Positions 58,741 to 64,000 of a stretch of DNA of 64,000 bases are shown piece by piece. The translations under genes were made by a program, and so were the position numbers. Location of the stretch: NCBI RefSeq assembly GCF_004365355.1, contig NZ_SODP01000005.1, positions 511,111 through 575,110 on the forward strand, given 5' to 3'. The stretch comes from Kribbella pratensis. GTDB lineage: Bacteria > Actinomycetota > Actinomycetes > Propionibacteriales > Kribbellaceae. The notes beneath the pieces were generated by a model. It did no database searches and had not been told where the DNA came from. It worked only from the letters and a program-made list of their open reading frames with translations. How positions within the stretch are numbered: the first letter of the stretch is position 1; every line of letters starts with the position of its first letter.

Positions 58741-59370
58741 ATGAAGAACCGTCTGATCACTCTGGTGGACCTCGGTCTGGACAGCTCGTTCGACGCGTCG
58801 ATGACGTTCGTCCAGGGCATCACCGGGAACATCAACGCAGGCTGGAACCGGCCGGTGATCGACGTGAACTTCATCCGCAGCCGTGATCACGAGACCGCCT
58901 TCTCCGCTCTGACCACCCCGTCCTCGGTCCTGCACGTGATGGCACACGGTGACCACAGCGAGGAGCCCTCGTTTCTGTCCACCGACGGTCAGACCCAGGT
59001 TTCGCTCCGGTCCCTGGCCGACTGGTTTCTGGATCGCCAGTGGGGAATCGCCAGCGGTGTGGTGATCGCCGACGGCTGCAAAACCGGCATCGGCAAGTGG
59101 CAACGCGCCATCCGCGACTGCCTCCAGGACGACATCACCTACATCGGCACGAGCACGGTCATCGGCTGGTACGAAGCGACGGTCTTCTGCTCCGCCTTCT
59201 ACGGCGCCCTGGTCCGCAACCGAGGCCTCGGCCGCACTCCCGCCGAGCAAGGTTGGGACGCCGCCAACCGGGCCATCCGTGCCTACGAAACCCTCACCGA
59301 CCAACGCTGCCCCTACAAACCGGTCCTTCTCACCCCCTCCCGCCAGGCCCTCCGCTCCCTGACGGGCTGA
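58741..59370 (+). CDS. Stand-alone CHAT/caspase-like protein (putative His-Cys peptidase)
   Basis: 209 residues from ATG 58741, GGAGG upstream. LHVMAHGDHSEEPSFLS carries H69, and ASGVVIADGCKTG carries C113, the HG ... GC arrangement of clan CD (caspase, separase, CHAT) peptidases. The spacing of 44 residues fits. The C-terminal half includes IGWYEATVFCSAFYGALVRNRGL, similar to the closing CHAT helices. No sensor, TPR or effector domain is attached, and no gasdermin or NLR-like gene is adjacent. The family call comes from motif geometry only. Confidence 0.6.
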   Translation: MKNRLITLVDLGLDSSFDASMTFVQGITGNINAGWNRPVIDVNFIRSRDHETAFSALTTPSSVLHVMAHGDHSEEPSFLSTDGQTQVSLRSLADWFLDRQWGIASGVVIADGCKTGIGKWQRAIRDCLQDDITYIGTSTVIGWYEATVFCSAFYGALVRNRGLGRTPAEQGWDAANRAIRAYETLTDQRCPYKPVLLTPSRQALRSLTG

Positions 59371-59601
59371 CTTGGTTGTCCCTGACAGGCGGACATGCGC
59401 CGGCCTGTCCAGCTCGTGGGCGGCGACACGCTTTTGGCGGCTACTTTGGGTGAGGCATGTGAGACTTTTTGTGGACTCGTCGTGTGGCGCAGTCTGTGGT
59501 CTGGGTTGCCGGTGGCTCGGATGGTGTGAGGACGGGGAAGCCGTCTCAAGTGCATTGGCCGACCTGCTGACCTCCGCCCGACGCGGTGAAGGAACGCGCC
59601 C

Positions 59602-60567
59602 ATGAAGCTCGACCGGAACTCCCTCCTGACTGCTGCCGCGATTGTGCTGGTGCTGTACCTGGTGTCGCTGGTCATCGGCCTGCCGGGCTGGTCGGCCGTG
59701 GTCCTCACCGTGGTGCTCCTGGTCCTCCTGGCCGTCGTCTGGAAACAGCCCGACGAACCCCGTCCAGCCGTTCCCAAGCCGGCACCGCCCTCCGTCGTCC
59801 TGCCGGATCCGGACCCTGTCTTCAGCGGTCCGCCGTCGCGCACGGTGAGCGACGTACGGCTGCCGTCCGCTTCGCCCGACTTCCAATTCAGCTTCTCGGC
59901 CGTCGTCCAGTGGTCGACCGTTCTGTCGGGCTCGCGCCACGCGGACCTCGGCGCTGTGGCGGTCGACGCCTTGCTGGACCGGGCGCGATCGCTGACCGCG
60001 AGGCAACAGGTGACAGAGGAGTCCCTCAACCAGCACCGCCTGGCTGCCCTTCTCGGCGAACCCGCGCTCGACGAGAAGGGCCTGGTGCGCAGCTGGGCGA
60101 CCGAGGTGCGACTGCGACTGCCGGATGCGGATCACAAACACCTGCTGCATCTGGCCGCACTGCATCGGCGAGAGCAGACCACTCTGCTCGAACGCCGGAT
60201 GGAGCAGGACAAACGCGCCTACCTGAAGGACGACGTCTTCGCCACGCCTGGCTCGGCCGCGGTCTGGTGGCTGGTCAACCACCCGGGCGACGTGGAGGCA
60301 GCACTTGGTCTCCTCGACACCCTCGCCGAGTTGTCGGCCGCGGCGAACGATCTCCCGATCCGCCGTACGTCGGCAGAGGAGATCGAACGCCAACGGCCGA
60401 CCCGCGCCGAACTCGCCTTCAGCGCGGCAGTCGACGATCTGACCGACCTCGACGCATCCGAGGGCGCGGAGCCGGAACAGAACGGCGCGAAGAGCCCGAC
60501 AGATGAGTCGCACCAGCGTCCTGTCCCACGGCACGCGCCGTACCGAGAGCAGTTCTACTCGGAGTAG
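59602..60567 (+). CDS. Membrane-anchored protein of unknown function
   Basis: 321 residues from ATG 59602. Two adjacent N-terminal transmembrane helices (LLTAAAIVLVLYLVSLVIG, AVVLTVVLLVLLAVVW), a Pro-rich linker and a 240-residue cytoplasmic helical domain (QFSFSAVVQWSTV, LLDRARSLTARQQ, ALHRREQTTLLERRM, VWWLVNHPGDVEAALGLLDTL). No catalytic motif. It resembles actinobacterial type VII-associated or cytoskeletal membrane proteins only in layout. Whether it works with the upstream CHAT-like protein (231 bp away) is unknown. That 231-bp gap shows nothing recognisable. Confidence 0.7.
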   Translation: MKLDRNSLLTAAAIVLVLYLVSLVIGLPGWSAVVLTVVLLVLLAVVWKQPDEPRPAVPKPAPPSVVLPDPDPVFSGPPSRTVSDVRLPSASPDFQFSFSAVVQWSTVLSGSRHADLGAVAVDALLDRARSLTARQQVTEESLNQHRLAALLGEPALDEKGLVRSWATEVRLRLPDADHKHLLHLAALHRREQTTLLERRMEQDKRAYLKDDVFATPGSAAVWWLVNHPGDVEAALGLLDTLAELSAAANDLPIRRTSAEEIERQRPTRAELAFSAAVDDLTDLDASEGAEPEQNGAKSPTDESHQRPVPRHAPYREQFYSE

Positions 60568-60626
60568 GCCGGTGAGGCGGGCCGGCTGCAGGGTGGACCC
60601 GCCCCACCGAGATCGGCTACGCATAG

Positions 60627-60848
60627 CTACTCGTCCAGCCAGCGGATCGTGCTCGATCCACTGTGACCGTGGATCGTCAGCAGTGCGTCGATGCCATCCG
60701 GCCATACAGTCGTGGTTGCGAACCGGCCGCCCCAGTGCAGCGCGACCGTGCCGTCGCTCCACTCGACTCCTTCGGCGATCACGCCCGTACCGCTGACGCC
60801 GGAGGGGTCCGAGTGGCGGACCAGCTCGAAGCAGCGTGGCCCGGACAT
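60627..60848 (-). CDS. Small conserved actinobacterial protein
   Basis: 73 residues from ATG 60848, which has AAGG upstream; the longer form from 60920 lacks a ribosome site. It reads CFELVRHSDPSGVSGTGVIAEG followed by WSDGTVALHWGGRF and an IHGHSG end. Proteins of this pattern are common and uncharacterised in actinobacteria. Compact beta-rich, cytoplasmic. Confidence 0.75.
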   Translation of the reverse strand: MSGPRCFELVRHSDPSGVSGTGVIAEGVEWSDGTVALHWGGRFATTTVWPDGIDALLTIHGHSGSSTIRWLDE

Positions 60849-61060
60849 GCTCGCGACCTTCAGATGACGCCGCCGTGTGGCCCGCTGCAGCGTCGCGGTT
60901 CTCCCGCTGATCTCGTCCATGCGTCAAGTCAACGCGTGACCGGGTGTCCTCACCAGGAACTCAACCGGTATCCACAGCGCACAAATTCTGCCCACCGGCG
61001 GTCACCGGATCGCCATACTCTGATAGCAGGGAGTAATCGACAGGCAAGGGAGCGACAAGG

Positions 61061-61414
61061 ATGACAGTCATCGACGAGTGGACCGGTCGGCACGCACACG
61101 CCTTGCGTACGGCGCTGCGTCTGACCAACGAAGCCTTCGCCGAGCATCTCGGCATCTCGCCGCGCACGCTGACGAAGTGGCGGGAGAGACCGGACGTCGT
61201 GCCGAGTCCGTTTCTCCAGGAGGCACTCGACACCTTCCTCAAACAGGCGCCGCCCGACGCCCACCTCCGCTTCGCCGCCAACCTCGGCCTCGACCAGCGG
61301 CGGATGCCGATCGACGACACCGTGCTGACCCAGCTCAACACGGCCCTCGGCGACCTGGCCCGCGCCCTGGCGCGGCTGCAGACCGACGATCCGGAGCGAT
61401 CTCGCACGGCTTGA
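61061..61414 (+). CDS. Helix-turn-helix DNA-binding protein
   Basis: 117 residues. An XRE/MerR-like HTH occupies residues 8-45 (HALRTALRLTNEAFAEHLGISPRTLTKWRER), followed by a helical tail without enzymatic motifs. Short regulators of this kind are abundant in actinomycetes. It precedes a KTSC gene by 51 bases and could regulate it. Confidence 0.8.
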   Translation: MTVIDEWTGRHAHALRTALRLTNEAFAEHLGISPRTLTKWRERPDVVPSPFLQEALDTFLKQAPPDAHLRFAANLGLDQRRMPIDDTVLTQLNTALGDLARALARLQTDDPERSRTA

Positions 61415-61465
61415 CACCGACCGGCAGACTGGGCGCCGCAGAGCGAGGTGCGGAAGGAGCCACGC

Positions 61466-61669
61466 ATGAGGCGACGCCCGGTGAATTCGTCGAGTGTGCG
61501 GTCGGTCGGATGGTCCGACGGCACGCTGGAGCTCGAGTACGTGAACGGCTACGTCTACCAGTACTTCGACGTTCCACAGCCGACGTACGCCGCGCTGCTG
61601 GCCGCGCCAAGCATCGGCGCGTACATCAACAAGCACATCAAGCCGTACTACGAGTTCCGCGAGATCTGA
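61466..61669 (+). CDS. KTSC-domain protein
   Basis: 67 residues from ATG 61466 (AGGAG seven bases upstream). It is a complete KTSC domain: NSSSVRSVGWSDGTLELEY, YQYFDVPQPTYAALLAAPS and the terminal GAYINKHIKPYYEF. Function unknown; family members are found near nucleases, tRNA synthetases and mobile genes. Confidence 0.85.
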   Translation: MRRRPVNSSSVRSVGWSDGTLELEYVNGYVYQYFDVPQPTYAALLAAPSIGAYINKHIKPYYEFREI

Positions 61670-61736
61670 GTTTCTGTCAGGTTCGGCGCGGGCACTGAGA
61701 AGCGCAGCACGGGGGCACGCCGAACAGGAGATGGAC

Positions 61737-61964
61737 ATGGCTACCCGAAGAGCTTCTGCGACCCGTTCCCGCGCGATCACGATTTTCCTCGTCATCTGGC
61801 TGCTGATCGGTCTGGCGGCCGCCGCACAACGCCACTACTTCGAGAGCTCCCGGACCTCGTGTGCCAAGGTCGGCACCGTGCTCGTCACGATCGTCGCCGG
61901 CCCGCTGAACTACATCGGCGCCAACCCGAAGATCGACTGCAGCGCACCCCAGCCGTCGCGGTAA
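61737..61964 (+). CDS. Small single-pass membrane protein
   Basis: 75 residues from ATG 61737 with AGGAG upstream. One transmembrane helix (AITIFLVIWLLIGLAAAAQ) follows a basic N terminus (ATRRASATRSR), and the outer part has two Cys (SCAKVG, DCSAP), which could form a disulfide. No family recognised with confidence. Confidence 0.72.
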   Translation: MATRRASATRSRAITIFLVIWLLIGLAAAAQRHYFESSRTSCAKVGTVLVTIVAGPLNYIGANPKIDCSAPQPSR

Positions 61965-62030
61965 TCCTGCTCCGGCGAGCCGTGTCCGCCGTACCGTTCC
62001 AGCACAGGACGGGATCGGAGGGACACCGAC

Positions 62031-63344
62031 ATGCTGGAAGAGGAGATCAAGGCGGATCTCGAGAGGTTCAACGTGCCCGGCGCGAGCTGGGTGGTGATCG
62101 AGGATGGTGCCATTCACGAGACCGGTGCCGCCGGTCTGGTGGAGGCCGGCGGATCTCAGGCCGTCGCGCCGGACACGTTGTTCCAGGCTGCGTCGATCAG
62201 CAAGCCGATCGCCGTACTGGCGATGCTGCGGCTGGTCGATCGGGGCTTGCTCGATCTCGACGAGGACGTCAACGAAAAGCTCACGTCGTGGCAGGTTCCA
62301 CCCACCGGAGCCTGGCAACCCGTCGTGACACTGCGGCAGCTAGCCAGCCACAGCGCCGGACTGACCGTGCACGGCTTCCCTGGGTACGCCGAGGGAACCG
62401 CGCTGCCCACAACAGTGCAGATCCTCGACGGCGTTCGGCCGACCAACACCTTCGGCGTACGCGTCGACCTCGTGCCAGGCACACAGTTCCGGTACGCCGG
62501 CGGCGGCACGATCGTCATGCAGCAACTCCTGGAAGACGTCACGGGTACGTCGTTCCGCGAGCTAGCTCGTGAGCTTGTTCTGGAACCTCTCGGCATGTCC
62601 GACAGCGACTATGCCCAACCGCTGCCGCCAGAACTCCACAGCAGGGCTGCCGTCGCGCACGACGAACGTGGTCTCCCGATCGAAGGCCGCTGGCATGCGT
62701 ACCCCGAGTTGGCGGCAGCCGGGCTCTGGACGACACCAACAGATCTCGCCAAGGCAGCCATCGGCGTCCAGAGGATGTACGCCGGAGCCGACAACGCACT
62801 GTTGCCGCGCGAGCTCGCCCGGGAGATCTTGACGCACCAGATCTCCGCAGGCCAGCGGATCGGTGGACTCGGGCATCTGGGACTCGGATTCTTCCTCGAT
62901 GACGCCGGCCGGCGGTTCGGGCACAGCGGGGGCAACGCTGGATTCAGCTGCCACCTGCTGGCAGATCGCGACACGGGGCAGGGCGCTGTGGTGATGACGA
63001 ACAGCGACAACGGCGGCTGGGTGGTGCAGAGAGCATTCGCTGCGGTGGCCGCGGCGTACGGCTGGGAGGAATACCCGGCTGAGGTGACAGCGCGTGATCT
63101 GCCAACTGACGAGGTCCTGGCGGAGCTGGTCGGTACTTACCGGCTCGCAGGCCGGCTGCCGTTCGCTGTCGAGCGCTGGGGGAGCGGGCTCGAGGTGACA
63201 TTCGATCGCCAGCCCCCGCAGCGGTTCATGCCGCGGTCGGCGACGACCTTCACCGCGATGGAGACCGAGTCGGGGTTCGAGGTACGCGACGGTGGACTCG
63301 TCTTCGTGCAGGAGGGAGTCGTGCTCGACTGCGTGCGGGAATAG
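62031..63344 (+). CDS. Serine hydrolase, beta-lactamase/class C penicillin-binding fold
   Basis: 437 residues. The SxxK motif is S55-x2-K58 (AASISKPI), the second motif is RYAGGG (YxG type) and the third is GHSGGN. A C-terminal lipocalin-like domain (about 355-437) follows. Such enzymes act as esterases, D-aminopeptidases or DD-carboxypeptidases. No signal peptide, so a cytoplasmic esterase/peptidase is more likely than antibiotic resistance. Confidence 0.9.
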   Translation: MLEEEIKADLERFNVPGASWVVIEDGAIHETGAAGLVEAGGSQAVAPDTLFQAASISKPIAVLAMLRLVDRGLLDLDEDVNEKLTSWQVPPTGAWQPVVTLRQLASHSAGLTVHGFPGYAEGTALPTTVQILDGVRPTNTFGVRVDLVPGTQFRYAGGGTIVMQQLLEDVTGTSFRELARELVLEPLGMSDSDYAQPLPPELHSRAAVAHDERGLPIEGRWHAYPELAAAGLWTTPTDLAKAAIGVQRMYAGADNALLPRELAREILTHQISAGQRIGGLGHLGLGFFLDDAGRRFGHSGGNAGFSCHLLADRDTGQGAVVMTNSDNGGWVVQRAFAAVAAAYGWEEYPAEVTARDLPTDEVLAELVGTYRLAGRLPFAVERWGSGLEVTFDRQPPQRFMPRSATTFTAMETESGFEVRDGGLVFVQEGVVLDCVRE

Positions 63345-63460
63345 GTGCTGGGGCCGTCGGGTTACACCTGATGCCGTCCGGTTCGTGACCCCGGGCCTCA
63401 ACCTAAGCCGCTACGAGCGGCCACTCGCCGAGAGGCGTCTGCTGGACGGTGCGGTACTTG

Positions 63461-63496
63461 ACGAGGTGGGAGCCGCACGACCGGTTCCCACCTCGT
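63461..63496 (+). terminator. Hairpin, probable terminator of the serine hydrolase gene
   Basis: ACGAGGTGGGA (63461-63471) pairs with 63486-63496 and extends inward through G-T and three GC pairs, 117 bases after the stop. Confidence 0.7.
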
Positions 63497-63836
63497 TGTC
63501 ACCCTCGCGATAAGCGCTTGTGTGGGTGCGGCATGATGGAAGTGTCGCTCGCGGAGACGTGAGTGAGTGATGTGACCAGAGGGATCTGCACTGCTTCCCC
63601 CGACACCGGTTCGCCGGCGCCGAGGACGGGTGCCGAGGAGCTCGGACGAGGGTCCGGGACCCCGATTTGCATCCGCACCATGAATGTCAGTAATCTTCTT
63701 CTTGTTGGAGCGAGGCGCAGGACGCGAAAGCGGCCGGCCCTTCAACAAACTCCCTGAAGGTCCTGGTAGCCGAAACACGCCCCGGTGGGTTTCGGACACT
63801 GAGACACGCAGAGAGACTGAATCGAAAAAGGCCGAT
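63497..63836. other. 340-bp non-coding region upstream of the rRNA operon
   Basis: I see no gene with a ribosome site or family resemblance here. Short overlapping frames look like random GC-rich frames. The stretch probably holds further upstream rRNA promoters, but I cannot place them with confidence. Confidence 0.5.
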
Positions 63837-63865
63837 TTGACCGGCCGGAAGCGAAACAGTAAAGT
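63837..63865 (+). promoter_or_regulatory. Ribosomal RNA operon promoter
   Basis: TTGACC (63837-63842), exactly 17 bases, then TAAAGT (63860-63865). This is close to consensus and lies just before a typical actinobacterial rRNA leader. Confidence 0.8.
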
Positions 63866-64000
63866 AGTGCGAGTTGCCCCGGAGCTTCAAACGAAAGTCT
63901 GAAGCGCGGTGTGCGTCCGATTCTTGAGAACTCAACAGCGTGCCGAAAGTCAATGCCGAAAGATGCATTATCCCCGTGCATGGGCTTCGGATGATTGTCT
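63866..64000 (+). ncRNA. rRNA operon leader (pre-16S, cut by window edge)
   Basis: CTTGAGAACTCAACAGCGTG near 63924, followed by CCGAAAGTCAATGCC, is the conserved leader block found before 16S rRNA in actinobacteria; it includes antitermination and processing signals. The 16S gene itself starts after the window. Confidence 0.8.

Noticed and set aside
57697..60927. A 1076-codon minus-strand frame
   Set aside because: It joins antisense of three plus-strand genes with an out-of-frame copy of the aldo/keto reductase. No domain fits.
62031..63344. Beta-lactam resistance gene
   Set aside because: The fold is shared by many esterases and peptidases; there is no signal peptide, and the motif set is not that of a class C lactamase.
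63684..63902. A 72-codon frame near the right edge
   Set aside because: It runs through the rRNA promoter, lacks a ribosome site and has no family resemblance.
1..64000. CRISPR arrays, IS elements, prophage genes or tRNA genes
   Set aside because: I looked for regularly spaced repeats, transposase or integrase motifs and tRNA-like clover sequences and saw none; a tRNA scan would be the decisive check.

Overview
The window is about 64 kb of high-GC actinobacterial chromosome. Codon usage, the frequent GTG and TTG starts and the gene order (glutamate ABC transporter - miaB - miaA - dapF - hflX - dinG-like helicase - lexA - nrdR - nrdJ) point to an aerobic soil actinomycete. I would guess Nocardioidaceae/Kribbellaceae (Kribbella-like), but the genus is inference. 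I see no prophage, transposase, integron, tRNA or CRISPR array.

Region by region: (1) 1-225 is the 5' end of a glutamate-type ABC ATPase gene. (2) 368-11353 is a soluble di-iron propane monooxygenase locus. A divergent AcoR/MimR-type regulator faces prmA-prmB-prmC-prmD, an amidohydrolase, a DUF59 protein, a zinc alcohol dehydrogenase and a dedicated GroEL. A stand-alone DtxR-type metal-binding/dimerisation domain and an ArsR-type repressor follow. The locus sits between two backbone genes. (3) 11520-22679 carries secreted proteins (BNR propeller, Tat amidohydrolase, Tat metallophosphoesterase-LamG), miaB, a small kinase, NUDIX, GNAT and MBL proteins, an antitoxin-like protein and an acidic repeat protein. 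(4) 22834-26875 is miaA, an ECF sigma factor with its membrane partner, and gamma-glutamyltransferase. (5) 26901-32074 is an M20 deacylase divergent from GNAT - SIS - N-acylamino-acid racemase - D-aminoacylase, which looks like an N-acylation route for turning D-amino acids into L-amino acids. (6) 32064-43739 has dapF, hflX, an M6 immune-inhibitor-A protease, a MacRS-like two-component system and a fused SecDF. (7) 43814-49158 is a genome-maintenance block: DinG-like helicase overlapping an ATP-dependent DNA ligase, glutathione peroxidase, and lexA divergent from a LysM cell-division inhibitor with LexA boxes for both. (8) 49118-52985 has a methyltransferase, a GNAT with its TetR regulator, a nucleoside hydrolase and a GDPD. 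(9) 53147-56838 is nrdR-nrdJ behind a promoter with two NrdR boxes. (10) 56839-63344 holds small genes (two KTSC proteins, a 42-residue basic protein), structured non-coding DNA, an aldo/keto reductase, a caspase/CHAT-like protein and a beta-lactamase-fold hydrolase. (11) 63837-64000 is the promoter and leader of a ribosomal RNA operon; the 16S gene lies just beyond the window.

The most interesting candidates are the split metal-sensor pair at the end of the propane operon, the D-amino-acid conversion cluster, the stand-alone His-Cys CHAT-like protein, a hairpin that buries a Shine-Dalgarno sequence at 52163, and the folded non-coding stretch at 56939-57034.
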